A stretch of 64,000 nucleotides of DNA from Flectonema sp. DT1601 (GCA_964019425.1 OZ025818.1:62001-126000); one strand, 5' to 3'. Shown: positions 8,892 through 20,099, counted from the first letter of the stretch. Translations and numbers: made by a program. Notes: generated from the sequence alone by a model not told the origin.

Positions 8892-10127
8892 TTAGTTGCT
8901 GCTGTCACTGTTTGTTTCACAACTGACTCCGTTTAGCTGTTGTTGTTTCTTATGAAGGATGATATCCCACGTTAGGAATACAAGTGCATGGTCTAAGTGA
9001 GATGGTGATGACTTGTACTGAATATTTTGCATCTTAGCTGAAGGTGAGTAGAATATACGATCAGCCCAAGCTGGGACACGTTTGGTTGAGTAGGTGCGAG
9101 TAGAGATTCCATTTTCAGGTGAAGTTGATATCTGCGATGTATCCAACACGTTCATCGGATAAGTAGGAGCCCATTTAACAGGAAGTTCTTCAAGAATCAC
9201 TTGATGCTCTTTTAAAATCCTTTTTCTATTAACTGAAGACTCACAACAAGCGTCTTCAAAATCTTTCCAGTGCTCCTGGTACAGAGCGTCAATGTTTGTT
9301 TGGTCGTTGCCCCAGGAGAAACATTTCTTTTCGATGCTAACTTCTGCGCTTTTTCGTCTTCTTTTGACGGACTCGATGAGCATTTTCCCGTCGACTCTGA
9401 AGTTCATATCTCCGCCGACAATTAAATTCTTTCCATTGTTTGATTGATGAATATTTGTCATCGCTTCAGCGAGAGCATCACTTCTGCGAGCAGCTATCGG
9501 ACCTTTGCCTTCACTGTTGTGATACGTTGCCCAGTTGTCATCATCATGATAAAGATGAACTGCAATACCTGTTGTTTCTACTTCTCCTATCTGTAGGCAG
9601 TATTTCACCCATCCTTTTCGGGATTTTCCTGCGTCTGCAAACTTCTGGCATTCATAGTGTTTGTTCTCTAGAGGACGTAGTTTGTTCAAACTGTCGTATT
9701 GTTTTGTTTCATAATTAAATAATGAAACCTCATCAAGTAGACTTTCACTAACAAAAAGAATTACTGCCACAGCAGTAAACTGGTCGTCAGGCTTTAAATG
9801 AGACATCACTCCTGAACACCAATACGAGTTGTCAGGAGAGAGTTGTTTACGAGATTCCTGTTCTAAGTGATTGTTAAAGGTTTTATTAAAAGTCTTCCCT
9901 CCAATCTCTTGGATGTGGAGGAGGAGTACGTCTGCTCTTTCGCTTTCAACCAATGCGCGGACGTCACCAAACCATTTCGCTAGTAATTCTCGTGTTTCAT
10001 CTTCTCCTGCACTTCCTACGTTAGTAGTCAATACACAAGTTTTCACGTGCTGCGGTTCTGAGCACTCGTTCTCCTTTTTCGCAGGTGCCTCTTGTCTTGC
10101 ACACTCATTATTAACCGCTTCAGTCAT
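8892..10127 (-). CDS. Inositol polyphosphate 5-phosphatase (INPP5A-like)
   Basis: This 411-residue protein spans one endonuclease/exonuclease/phosphatase-fold domain. The catalytic motifs run in the proper order: ADVLLLHIQEIGG (metal-binding Glu), WVKYCLQIG, GIAVHLYH, the signature IVGGDMNFRVD (GDxNxR), the substrate motif PAWADRIFYS (PAWxDRI), and HLDHALVF near the end (catalytic His, S/LDH). The family removes the 5-phosphate from inositol polyphosphates and phosphoinositides. The lack of extra domains and the length (human INPP5A has 412 residues) suggest the type I class, which ends Ca2+-release signalling by hydrolysing Ins(1,4,5)P3. No CaaX lipidation box is visible (it ends SDSSN), so membrane attachment would have to differ from the animal enzyme. 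The ATG at 10125-10127 follows the acceptor GTCTTCCAG by 27 bases. Confidence 0.9.
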   Translation of the reverse strand: MTEAVNNECARQEAPAKKENECSEPQHVKTCVLTTNVGSAGEDETRELLAKWFGDVRALVESERADVLLLHIQEIGGKTFNKTFNNHLEQESRKQLSPDNSYWCSGVMSHLKPDDQFTAVAVILFVSESLLDEVSLFNYETKQYDSLNKLRPLENKHYECQKFADAGKSRKGWVKYCLQIGEVETTGIAVHLYHDDDNWATYHNSEGKGPIAARRSDALAEAMTNIHQSNNGKNLIVGGDMNFRVDGKMLIESVKRRRKSAEVSIEKKCFSWGNDQTNIDALYQEHWKDFEDACCESSVNRKRILKEHQVILEELPVKWAPTYPMNVLDTSQISTSPENGISTRTYSTKRVPAWADRIFYSPSAKMQNIQYKSSPSHLDHALVFLTWDIILHKKQQQLNGVSCETNSDSSN

Positions 10128-11393
10128 TTTGTGTAGCGTGGGCGGAAAACCCTCCTGGAAGACAGAACTCTCATCTACAATAATCGTTTCTATTAACTTC
10201 TAATAATTTAAACAACTCTCCACATGTTTTTAAAAGTAACGACTCTCAGGGCTGCTGATCATTTATAATGAATCCTGTGGTACTAATTAACATACATAAG
10301 TAACCCAATGCAGCAGACAAATGAGTTCACAAGCCAGGGGCGATATTCGTCTTCTGCATACTGCAAAGACCCGCACCTAGCAAGCAAGTCAATGGGGGTG
10401 ATTAAGCGAAAAGAAGAGCACCAGTTGCGCGTATCAATAGGACGCTAACGTCCTAATAAAACGTTGAGTAGAAGTGGTGTTATGGAATACAACATCTTAA
10501 TTCACGAACACGGTAGTGTTATTCCGCAAACTCAACGCATTTCGAAATAAGTCTCATCTCCGACTTATGTGTAGCTGAGAGAGCGTCATAACGTTGTAGG
10601 AGGGTGGGTACGAGGATGGAATGGATCACCCTACCTATTCCGCAAGAACAATAAAAATATAAAATAGTCCAATAAAAAGGAGTTATGAAGGTACGAAAGG
10701 CAACAAGTCTCACGGTAAGGACGAGTCGTATAGGGAAGCTGACACTTGTAACCTGCATCGATTAGAAGTGTCGTGTTTAATTTATTTATTTTTCTTTTTA
10801 ATAGAGAAAGTGTTGTATAAAATAAAAGTACCTTCTCCAATAGAAAGTATGAACCTTAATAGAAGGGGTGCCGTTGCTTGCGGGGATGCGCGGAGGGTAA
10901 ATCGATACGAGGGTTTTTATTTGTATTGCCAAGTTTTGGGGAAAATCTTTTTTTTCAAAAAGAAAAAAAAATATGAAAAAAAAAGAATTTTCTTTTCCCA
11001 ACTGCAACCTCTCGTACATATAAATAACATGGGTCAGATGGGAAGTACAGGTCGATATGAGGATATAACAATTGGGCAAAAGTGGAAGGATTCCTTTGTG
11101 TGTTTTCGACTACGGGGAACAATCATTCAGTATCAACACAACTGACCTCAGCGACTGCAAATACTTGTCCTGTGATCTACCCAATACTGGAATACTACTA
11201 TTAGTAGCTGAACAACATAACTTTATCGATTCAAGTCACGACCTTAGGGGAGGAATTTAATCGCTCTCCCTGACTCAGTGGGGAAGTACTTCCAAGGGGG
11301 GGCAAATGTGATCAACTAAAGAAATTTTATGTTGTTGTCACATAATGAAGTAAGTTGGTTTATTTAGCTGGATTGGTAAATAGCAATTTCTGT

Positions 11394-11417
11394 GTTGTTG
11401 TTGTTGTTGTTGTTGTT
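11394..11417. repeat. (GTT)8 microsatellite
   Basis: Eight uninterrupted GTT units on the plus strand in the gene-poor region, followed at once by a T-run. Confidence 0.9.
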
Positions 11418-11445
11418 TTTTTTTCTTTCTGAAAACTCAAGAAGT

Positions 11446-11507
11446 AAAAAAAACCCCTCTAACATCATCAGTATGGATGTTGTGTTGGATAAAAAGGGGT
11501 TTTTTTA
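11446..11507. repeat. Imperfect inverted repeat / hairpin
   Basis: The outer arms AAAAAAACCCC and GGGGTTTTTTT are perfect complements. Inside them AACATC at 11461 pairs with GATGTT at 11476. The structure could form in RNA from either strand. No known RNA family was recognised. Confidence 0.5.
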
Positions 11508-13016
11508 TTAGCGCTTCTGCCGACGCCAAGGGAAAAGAAACGACTAACACTTCTTTAGAAAAGGAAGGTGGCACAAAACAAGTTGGGTAAAACATCAAGC
11601 TAGGATTGCGATTCCACGACGCAAGTTTCAGTGCCAAAGGCTTTGACTAACGCTCGTGGTATTTTATACCATGCGTGCTGCACAAAAACAAATTCGTAAT
11701 CGGCTAATTCAGAGCACGAAAACAGCTTTAAGCTAACCAGCTGTATTCTTTACTATTAACAAACCTTTGGCGGGAGAACAGCTTTCTGGCGCGTAAAATG
11801 GTTCGCCTTAACAGAGCAGAAAATAGCGCTTCCATGACGCAAAAAAGAGAATTATTAAAATTGGACACTGTTTTTCAGGGTGACTCGGGGGTTACTTTGG
11901 AAACACACTACTTTACCTGTCGGCACCCTCAGTGCGCAACAAATTGAGCTTTAATTCTTCTTCTCTCCCTCTCCAATTGTAATCAATAAAAAGAAATAGT
12001 ATCACGTAATGATAATGATACCTCTATGTATACGACAGATGTGTAGTTAGCAATAGTCAAAGAAATTTAAAATGATAATTTTAATTTTTTAAGTTGCAGC
12101 AAATCACTCCACAAAAAAAAAGATTACTTACTTTGATGTTCCTGCTCAAACGCTCAATGCAGAGAGCTGATTCTATATCATCGACGTCAACAACCTCTTA
12201 GGGGGTGATGCTCCTGAGCCAAACGTCATAAGGAGAGAAAAAAAAAGAAGAAAAAAAAAAGGGAAAAAAAATAAGTTTTGAAAAATCTGGATCAGATATT
12301 TTTATTTTTTCTTCTCAACATTTAAAAAGAGAAAATAGACATCACTCCAGACAAGGATCAATCGATGAGGAAAAATGAAAAAGTGAACCAGTGTGCTGGT
12401 GCATCGTTGTAGGGAGAGAAAGAAAAAGAAAAAGAAGGAATAGTCAGATCTTCATCCTCTTCGCAAGTTGAACTTAACGCTGTCCTTATTCAAGGAACTG
12501 ATGCGTCCCTTTTGCACAAGATCTCACCCGATTCCTTGATCGCAAAAAAAAAAAAAAAGAAAAATAATTAGAAGCGACAAAACAATAATAAAAAAATAAA
12601 AATAAAAAACCTTTTTTGTTAAAAAAAAAACTTGATGTGAACAAAGACTGGCACAAATAAAAATTCGATGTGCACAAGCAAGAAACACATAGCAAGGAAA
12701 GAACCAACCACGTTGTAGTAAAGTCAAGGATTGTGGATCTTGTGAATCGTACCAACAAAACAAAAAACAGAAGTCGTTGTTTGCTGATTTTGTTTTAGCG
12801 GAAGGTTCTCACTTATTTGGATAACTCTCTCCGCGGGGGGATACCTGTTCTATAAGATCATCAACCTGAGTATTTAACCAACCTATGGCGGTTCACAGAA
12901 ACCCCACTTAACGAATAAAGAAATCTGTTGGCACCGGAAACTAACTAGTCCCTCAACAAATTCTTTTTCGTTTTTGCCACAATATGCAATTCAATAAAAA
13001 AAATACAAAAATTAAC

Positions 13017-13047
<31 letters not shown>

Positions 13048-14112
13048 TTAAGAAAGTAAATAAATAACGGACGGGGGTTGTATTTGAAGAAAGGGGAGGG
13101 ACTCTCTACTGCGACTACTGTCTTCACAGGGTGTAATAAGTTGCACGCAGTGACTAAACGAACAATAGTTCCCATCGCAGAAGAATAATGAGATCAAAAT
13201 AGTAAATAAATCCGCAAGTATACTGCGTCTCTAACTTCGGAGGAAGTGTCCCATGGCTGGCTGTCCAGTTTGTTCCAGAGACTGGATGTTACAACAGAAA
13301 AAATGGTAAACTCGCTATCACACTTAATAGCCGAAACGCAATATCGGTGAGTACTAGCTTGGTACCATCATTCTGCAGTTTACACCCCGCCCTACCCCCT
13401 CAGGAATTGCGCATCGCGAAAATAATTTAAAAAAAAAAAAAAAAAAAAAAAAGGTTTAAATCCGTCTTTGTTGACAAATGTGAGACTTTTTTTTTTTTTT
13501 TTTTTTTTTTTTCCCTTCTGTTTTTGAACAAAATAAAAAGTGGTTGGATAGTTCAAAACAGAACAGACATTGGGACTGCACTGTGAAGAATATTTACTAT
13601 CAACCAAAGAGTCACGTCAGAGAGTAAAGGTTGACAGCAACCCGCTACTCTCAAATGCAATTTACTTGTCATCTGAATACCGAGCGTGGGTAGTAGTCTG
13701 ACTTCACTTGTTCTTTGGCAGAAAAAAAAAAGAAAAAAGAAAAGAAAAAGGAAAAAAAAAAGATACTGGCAGGGTAATAAGATGAAAAAAAAGATGCTTA
13801 TTCATTTCTTAAGCAGATCCTGACCTTACCTGCAAAAAAAAAAAAAAATATAATAAAAAAAAAAAAATTAAAAAAAAAACAGAAAGTTGTTGTCGGATAT
13901 ACCCACCTCTTTATTGAATAAGAAAGGGGAAAAAAAAAAAAATAATAATCAAAGAACAACGACTACCGACAGCACACTAATCACGGAAAAGCAGAAGATA
14001 CAAAAGGTAGCCTAGTGTAGTTGGGTTATTTTCTGTTTTAATTTTTTTTTTTGTTGTTTTTTGAAATTATGAAAATCAAACTCCAAGAAACACACAACTA
14101 TAAGGCACTCAC

Positions 14113-14246
14113 CAGTGAAGAGGAAACGAACAAGTACTCCAACAGAGTTCCAATAAATTCAGTCTAATACTTGACTGGGATTCGATGTCTTTTGTGTGTT
14201 GTTGATAGAGTTCAGACATGTCTACATGCACGGCATGGCTTCCCAT
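14113..14246 (-). CDS. Low-confidence candidate first exon
   Basis: From the ATG at 14244-14246 a frame of 44 codons runs to a consensus-like donor GTGAGTGCC at 14112. It contains DMSELYQQHTKDIESQSS followed by a Leu/Cys-rich stretch. Several acceptors lie downstream (for example before 13831), but each leads to a stop within a few codons, so I cannot assemble a full gene. The frame may be a real exon of a small gene or a chance opening. Confidence 0.2.
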
Positions 14247-15768
14247 TAGAAAGAAAAAATAGGTAAGAAAATAGGTGCGGATGCCCTTACACCTATACAG
14301 CGTTAGAAGTTATCTCCTCCCACAACTGATGAATTCAATACAATGCTAGTCAACAGCAAGTAGATGATAACAAAACCCGTGAGTGACGCTGCATTGCCAG
14401 AGAAGCCGATCAGCTAAGAAAGAGAAGAACGCTAAATAGCCAAATAAGCAAACAGGATGAAACTTCACAAAGCAAGAGGCGTCACGGTACAGAAGCACCT
14501 GTTAAACCCAGACTGTGGCAGTAATGACTCAATAATCTACAAGTGGAATTCTTCATGTGGCTATCTGTTGGTACTCCCTTTGAATGAATCAAGCAGACTA
14601 TGTAACCAAACATGAAATAAGTATACACCAGTACTCTTATCCCTCAGCTGTGAGATTAAAGTTTACATCTTGTTTTAAAAAAAATAGATTGAAAAGAAGA
14701 AAAAAATGCAAAATGCAAAATGCAAAACGAGCAACATTTATTTTTTTGTTGAAAATTGGAAAAGTTAATTTGAGACATTCTGAACTCAGGTATGACAGAA
14801 AGTGTCACTGACGGAGGCTTCCATCAATCAAAAAGTTGTATTTGTTTGCCTCTCTTTTTTTTTAAACCAAGAAATGAAAAGAAAAAAACGAGAAATGGCG
14901 ACTGCCAATAAACGCGAACAGCCAACGAAAAGACGGATAAAATAAAATAAAAAGAATTGTGCACAGCAATTAAACATCTTTAGCATTTTAGTATTCAGAT
15001 TTCCTGGTATTAAAACGACTTATTTGTCTACAGCTTTGCACGTAATGCGATTGAACAAAACACACAAGGATAACATGGCTGAAAATCTATACGGAATTTA
15101 AAAAAAAAAAAAAAAAAAAAAGATCGCTGAAAGTGACCGATTATTTTATTTCAAAAATACTACCGAACCGCAATCAAATATAGCTTCACATTTCATTGAT
15201 GAGGTTTTACATACGACAAATATCACGACTAAAAGTCATTATAAATAAAAGAAAGGCAATAAGACCTTTGCAATCCCTCTTTTTTTTTTTTTTTTTTCCG
15301 TTGGTTAATTTTCCAGAGATCAAAAGCATCTTATCTAGTGAAGAATGAGTTCAACCTCTCGACTAACACGTCGCTGTGTGTAACACTGCAGCGACGCTGA
15401 TTCAATTTCGCCAGTCAGGAATCATAAGCACGGCTTTGTAATATATCGGATTACAAAACAGCAGCAAATAATACAATTCTGACGGTTTTATGAGGGAAAG
15501 GAGAATTAGTTGTTATTATAAAAGAAAATAAAACTTTTTTTTTTATTATTAGTGAAAGAAAAGACAAAAAAAAAAAAAAAGGTCGAGAGAGAGAAAATCA
15601 TGCAAAAAAAATAATGAAAACAATTTCAAAAAAAAAGTCAAAAGAGAGGTTAATTTTTTCCCTCCTTTCTTCTTTAATCAGCAGGAAATTCATTTGATAA
15701 ACTTCTACAATTACTTTACGTCTGCACAAATTGAAATAAAGAAAGTAGTTTTTAAACGGACGACTGTC

Positions 15769-16302
15769 CTAAGAGCTGGTGCAGGACATTTGGTCCTGCG
15801 AGCTGCTGTCCGAAGCTTGGACTTCGCGAGCCTTTGCCATTTTCTGTCGCAACTTACTTCTGGTTTTCGCAGGAAGTTTGTATTTATAAATGTGAAGTGC
15901 GGTACAATTCTCAATTGGACAAGATTTTACGAAACTTTCACACTTTCTGGTGCGAATATATTCAACAGGTACCTTCCACTGAATAGAACAGACTCGGCAT
16001 CGAAGAGCGACGATCTCATTTTTAGTTCGAAGATTGTCCCACTTGTTGTGCTGACAAGAAGGTGATAAGAATTCTTCTTCAGATTCAGATAGGAGTGGTG
16101 GCGCTTCATCTACTTCGTCTTCAGTGCTGCTACCACGCCATCTGTTTTGATCGTCTTCGTCTTCGTCTCTTGTTGGTGATCCCCAACTTGAACCACTCTG
16201 GACGTTCATTGTCTTCATATCTCTCATTAAAGAGTCCAACTCTACGTAAGTTGGTTGTTGTTGAACAATATGAAATCCTAACATGGTGTTCCAAGTAGCC
16301 AT
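15769..16302 (-). CDS. Acidic protein with C-terminal Cys/His zinc-binding domain
   Basis: This 177-residue protein has an acidic Asp/Glu/Ser-rich N-terminal half and a compact Cys/His domain: C83-x-H85, C102-x2-C105, C121, C128, C133 and H137, with conserved-looking aromatic residues (W88, W109) and an LHIYKYKLP end. The pattern (CxH...W...CxxC...W...C...C...CxxLH) suggests two interleaved zinc sites and a nucleic-acid-binding role, but I do not recognise a named family. A basic linker (KTRSKLRQKMAKAR) and a Ser-rich tail follow. The ATG at 16300-16302 has a weaker acceptor (CTCAACAAAAG) about 19 bases upstream. Confidence 0.7.
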   Translation of the reverse strand: MATWNTMLGFHIVQQQPTYVELDSLMRDMKTMNVQSGSSWGSPTRDEDEDDQNRWRGSSTEDEVDEAPPLLSESEEEFLSPSCQHNKWDNLRTKNEIVALRCRVCSIQWKVPVEYIRTRKCESFVKSCPIENCTALHIYKYKLPAKTRSKLRQKMAKAREVQASDSSSQDQMSCTSS

Positions 16303-16568
16303 TTGTTTGAAATAATATTATCTTTTGTTGAGAAGTAGGGTCAGTAAAAAATAAAAAAAACAAACATGAATTCTCACTAATGTCTGACACACAAAAACGT
16401 TTCTTAATTCATCAAAACAAATCAAGTGAACCACATAACAGATGAGAACGATAACAAGAGTGACTGCCAACAGATTCAACATTGCTGTGTTTTGATAATT
16501 TCAGTGCAACAATCAAAGCTGAAACTGTTCATCAAACAAAGTAGTCGGAGTACTCAAATTAAATATAA

Positions 16569-17822
16569 CTAAAGTTCTCCCCGTTGAGCGAGAATGTTGC
16601 GAACCTCTCGAAGAGCAGAAACAACTGCCGCATTCGAAGTATCAATTTGATAGGCATCAAAAAGTGATCCAATCGCATCTTCGTAACTACCGACTGCCAT
16701 TTGAAGTTTTCCTAAAGAATAATAAATCGACTGAGGACAAGGATTCGATAACGAACAGTTTGGTATAAAGTCAATCAAAGTCTTAATTGCTATCCCAATA
16801 TCATTATTCATCTGAAGGTGGTAGAATGCGAGAGTCTGAAAATGAAGAGCCGTCTTTGGAATTACTTTCACACAATAACTGTGCGCGCTGGATGCGATTT
16901 CAAGATGCACGCTGGCAGTACAAATATTTATTATTGCTTCTTGAAGGGTGTCGTCTTTCTTGATGCTTTGTTTTGCCCATTTCAAAGCAGTTTTATCATC
17001 TCCTTTACGAAGGTACAGAGTGCTGAGTGATGCAGATATCATGCCGAGTTTTTCATTGGCGACATTCGCGGAGAGTTCAGCAATAGCATGTTCTGGTTTC
17101 CCGTCAGCTGCAAGTGATGATGAAATCACAACTGTGGATAATTCTAAAGTTCGGGGGATTAGTTTTTGCAATCCAATGGCAACGATTGGTTCTCCACTTT
17201 TATTTTCTTCATTTTGAACGCTGTGCCACCATCCTTCAGGTACTAAAACAATTTCGCCTTCTGTTTGAATAATTTGATGTACTTCGTTAGTACCTTCATG
17301 AAGAGGACCAGGTCTAGAAACATTCCACTTCTTAGTACCTGACAACAGGAGGAGAGCTGCATCCGCATGTCGATGCATTGGAACACCAGTTTGTTGTCCA
17401 GGTGGAGCCGCAATCAAATAAAATGAAAAGTCAGAAACAGTACCGCGATCAGGTAATATTAAATGTGACAAGTGGGTTAGTAGGAGTTGTCGAATCCATT
17501 TTAGATTCGGTTTTAATAAAATATGATTCCTGTCAAAAACATATTCCGGAGAATTAGATTTCAAAACCTGTCCAAGAGTTCGTTTTCCAACATGACCTTC
17601 TCCTTTATTAGCAACGATGTCATCACCACTTATAGATGAGAGAATCTCTTCGTCATAATTCTCACTTAGCAGTCGCTTTAATACCAGTTTTTCATTGATT
17701 CCTTCAGCTGTAAATTTCCAAACGAAATTATCAAACTCTTTACTTCCAACAATTGGAGGCTCTTCTTTTAGTACTCCACAACAAGTTATCGAAAGTAGCA
17801 GCAAACCAATACCAAAAGACAT
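16569..17822 (-). CDS. Secretory-pathway JmjC/cupin-8 protein with TPR-like C terminus
   Basis: The 417-residue protein starts with a signal peptide (FGIGLLLLSITCCG). A JmjC/cupin-8 domain covers about residues 60-225. The iron-binding facial triad is visible: H152-A-D154 in HRHADAALLLLSGTKKW and H200 in VPEGWWHSV. After about residue 240 come helical repeats that look like tetratricopeptide units (DDKTALKWAKQSIKKDD; SYEDAIGSLFDAYQID). JmjC proteins of this type hydroxylate proteins using 2-oxoglutarate. With a signal peptide the best analogue is the ER-luminal JMJD8 type, with the TPR part likely binding substrate. It carries no ER-retention motif (it ends AQRGEL). The acceptor CAAGCACACAG lies 15 bases before the ATG at 17820-17822. 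Confidence 0.75.
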   Translation of the reverse strand: MSFGIGLLLLSITCCGVLKEEPPIVGSKEFDNFVWKFTAEGINEKLVLKRLLSENYDEEILSSISGDDIVANKGEGHVGKRTLGQVLKSNSPEYVFDRNHILLKPNLKWIRQLLLTHLSHLILPDRGTVSDFSFYLIAAPPGQQTGVPMHRHADAALLLLSGTKKWNVSRPGPLHEGTNEVHQIIQTEGEIVLVPEGWWHSVQNEENKSGEPIVAIGLQKLIPRTLELSTVVISSSLAADGKPEHAIAELSANVANEKLGMISASLSTLYLRKGDDKTALKWAKQSIKKDDTLQEAIINICTASVHLEIASSAHSYCVKVIPKTALHFQTLAFYHLQMNNDIGIAIKTLIDFIPNCSLSNPCPQSIYYSLGKLQMAVGSYEDAIGSLFDAYQIDTSNAAVVSALREVRNILAQRGEL

Positions 17823-17949
17823 TTGTACTGCCGCTACCTGTGTGCTTGAGAAATATGATCAAAATTTGGTTGTTAAAATTAAAACAAAAGAAAAGAAGTG
17901 GATTGTTTTCTTTTGTTGGGTGATCTTTTTAACGGCTTATAATATTGAT

Positions 17950-19728
17950 TTAATCCTCCCAGATAGGTTTGGGTTTGTGACTCTGCACAGTGCTTTTTCG
18001 GTTTTTGCTATTCTTACTGACCGGTCGTTTGATTATCTTTTTACGAATGATTTTCTTCTTTGGAAGTTTTTCTTCCTTTTCCTGTGGCTCAAAGGCATCG
18101 TGGATGAGACTGCTTTGCAATAGCGAGTTGGATTTATATTTTCGAACAAAACGACGCAAGACTCGCTGTTGGTTGCGTTGCCACGTTGGTTTTCCATCAT
18201 TAAATCGATACCACTGAGTTTTAATAAACTGCTTATCATAACCTTTACTACGAGTATGATCTTCTTGAGGCTCTACCCAAAGCCCAAGTGATCTACACTG
18301 TCGTTGAATTGTTTTATCCGACGCTAATAAAATAGTACCCTGTTGGGGTTCTTCCTCAGGTATGTCTAGTATTCCTTTTACTTTTCGAGGAGCGTTTTTA
18401 ACCAATCCCAAGCTGATGCGTCGTTTTAGAGTAAGTGGGACTCCGTAGAATTTTGAACGTGCTATTTTTATAAGTTGAGATTCTTTCTCTTCTTCCCATT
18501 CTAATATTTGTTGTTGGGTGAGTGGAGGAAGTTTTAAGTCAAGCCATTTTGCGAATGTTAGAACCTTATCGCTTGTGTTTTCAATGAAAGTTCCAAATTT
18601 CCTAAATGATATCATAGGACCAACTATTTCTGATGGCCACACGAATTTAACACGATTGCCATCTACGGAGAATTTCTCTCCTAAATATGAGAGCGTTTCC
18701 GTGACGTTCTCATCACCTTCAAGTGAGTTAAGCAAAAGCTCTTCGATTGTCCAGTAAGGAACTAACAGCAGCTCTGTATGTTGATCGTCACCCTCAATAA
18801 GCTCAACAATGTGCTTTGCTCTACTAAGCATCGTAGGAAACTCTGGTGAAGTATCCATCAAATAACTGTAATGAAGTACATAATTTACTTCGTAGTCTCT
18901 GCAATCTTTAATAAACTCATCTCTGGTTTGTGGTTGAATTCTAGGATATTTATTAAAGAAGTCAGGTATAGATTGCATAAGGTATTGAAAAACTTTAAAA
19001 TCGAGTTCAGTGTCACTTAGGAATCTGTGCATCGCACCTTTAAAGTCTCCCTTGGAAAGTTCTTTCTCAAATTGGAGTTTTTCCTTAATCGTGTTGGACA
19101 GATTATTAAGATTTTGTATGAAATAGTTGGCGTAATTCTTACTGACCTCTCCTCTCTCCGCAGCCGCTGTTAAATAGAATTCAATGGCTCGCTTTTCTTG
19201 AGTAGTGATGGAACGACTGCGATTTGCTTGGAATATAAAAAACGGATAGACTTTTGAGTACCAAAGTTCTGTTTTCTTATGAATTCGAAACTGTTCCTCA
19301 GCTAACTTATTAAATTGAATAAAAACAACAGCAGCCGCATCTTCATTTAAAACCATGTAAGGATGCTTTTGAAACAATTTGAGAACTACTTTTTCAGGAG
19401 ATTCCTCATCGTTGAAGGCGAACAGCTCCTCAATCAATTCTTTTTTATTGACATTTGCCTTAGCAGAAGGGAATCTAGACCTCCACGGGTCAGGTAGATT
19501 CCTATCGATTGCTTGTCGTAAGGTCATCGGTGGAAACTCACAATTATCTGCGACAGTCGCATGAGTAATTCCTTCACCCATTGGAGCAGTTGATAACCCA
19601 ACCCCTCTCATTATATCTGCTTGTGAACCAGAGAAGTCTAAATACAACGGTTTGCTATCTGGTAATACTAATCTATTCTCACCTGACGACATCCGACGTT
19701 GAACCCAACGAAGTGATTTCATTTTCAT
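17950..19728 (-). CDS. Unknown protein, possible mitochondrial targeting sequence
   Basis: The protein has 592 residues and no family I recognise. The N terminus (MKMKSLRWVQRRMSSGENRL) is basic, Ser-containing and free of acidic residues for the first 15 positions, like a mitochondrial presequence. The middle is helical and hydrophilic. The C terminus is strongly basic (EKLPKKKIIRKKIIKRPV) and ends with a KPKPIWED tail. This resembles lineage-specific mitoribosome or mitochondrial RNA-processing proteins of protists, but nothing proves it. The acceptor TTTACCTTCACAG lies 9 bases before the ATG at 19726-19728. Its stop is 128 bases before the JmjC gene's ATG. Confidence 0.7.
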   Translation of the reverse strand: MKMKSLRWVQRRMSSGENRLVLPDSKPLYLDFSGSQADIMRGVGLSTAPMGEGITHATVADNCEFPPMTLRQAIDRNLPDPWRSRFPSAKANVNKKELIEELFAFNDEESPEKVVLKLFQKHPYMVLNEDAAAVVFIQFNKLAEEQFRIHKKTELWYSKVYPFFIFQANRSRSITTQEKRAIEFYLTAAAERGEVSKNYANYFIQNLNNLSNTIKEKLQFEKELSKGDFKGAMHRFLSDTELDFKVFQYLMQSIPDFFNKYPRIQPQTRDEFIKDCRDYEVNYVLHYSYLMDTSPEFPTMLSRAKHIVELIEGDDQHTELLLVPYWTIEELLLNSLEGDENVTETLSYLGEKFSVDGNRVKFVWPSEIVGPMISFRKFGTFIENTSDKVLTFAKWLDLKLPPLTQQQILEWEEEKESQLIKIARSKFYGVPLTLKRRISLGLVKNAPRKVKGILDIPEEEPQQGTILLASDKTIQRQCRSLGLWVEPQEDHTRSKGYDKQFIKTQWYRFNDGKPTWQRNQQRVLRRFVRKYKSNSLLQSSLIHDAFEPQEKEEKLPKKKIIRKKIIKRPVSKNSKNRKSTVQSHKPKPIWED

Positions 19729-19774
19729 TTTATATTTCTGTGAAGGTAAATGAGAGTATGTTGCGATTGGGTCT

Positions 19775-19777
<3 letters not shown>

Positions 19778-19813
<36 letters not shown>
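19778..19813. repeat. T homopolymer, 36 bases
   Basis: The longest homopolymer seen in the window, lying about 50 bases upstream (in transcription order) of the start of the unknown 592-residue gene. Confidence 0.9.
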
Positions 19814-19876
19814 CCCTGGTATATCCACTCTAGAAGAACAAAAAAAAAAAAGAAATAAATAATAATAATAACATAC

Positions 19877-20099
19877 TTGTGAAAAATTTAAGGCCAAAAC
19901 AATGGGAGTCGAGGATCGTAATAACAGAAATTTTCAAGATTGCTGGGCTTTTCTTAGCTGCATCAGCCTCCGAGCTGATAGAATCAACTTCTACTGATCC
20001 GTCACTGGGACTAGAGATAGACTCCCTCATTTCATTAGAGTTCTTCTCTGTATCTTTTCCCCATGTCTGTTGTAGTAGCCGACAAGGATTCACAAGCAT
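19877..20099 (-). CDS. Low-confidence candidate exon (Ser/acidic-rich)
   Basis: An open frame from the ATG at 20099 reads through a Ser/Asp/Glu-rich stretch (ESISSPSDGSVEVDSISSEA) to a consensus donor GTATGTTAT at 19876. A pyrimidine tract and TTCTAG at 19830 would define a 47-base intron. The following sequence runs directly into the 36-base homopolymer, so I cannot find a sensible end. A plus-strand frame overlaps it. It is either an exon of a small gene or chance. Confidence 0.25.

Larger units (their letters stand above)
10128..15768. other. 5.6-kb gene-poor region
   Basis: No gene can be firmly called. Homopolymer-rich DNA alternates with islands of more balanced composition (10.25-10.75, 12.8-13.4 and 14.1-14.6 kb). 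In these islands several 35-60-codon frames are open on one or other strand, which is near what chance allows. A plus-strand frame at 10768-11145 runs through a Lys/Phe tract and is not believed. One minus-strand candidate exon (14113-14246) with a good GTGAGT donor is listed separately. A 14-17 bp inverted repeat at 11446-11507 and a GTT microsatellite at 11394-11417 are also present. Confidence 0.4.

Noticed and set aside
10768-11145. 125-codon plus-strand frame
   Set aside because: It runs through a Lys/Phe homopolymer, has no acceptor before the ATG, overlaps a minus frame of similar length and lacks recognisable domains.
15037-15215. Possible two-exon gene with GTATGT donor and TTTTCAG acceptor on the minus strand
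   Set aside because: The joined frame gives only 27 residues with no protein character.
20042-20054. Minus-strand match to the U6 snRNA core (GATACAGAGAAGA)
   Set aside because: Only 13 bases match; the following U6 internal stem-loop and terminal T-run are absent, and the site lies inside a candidate coding exon.
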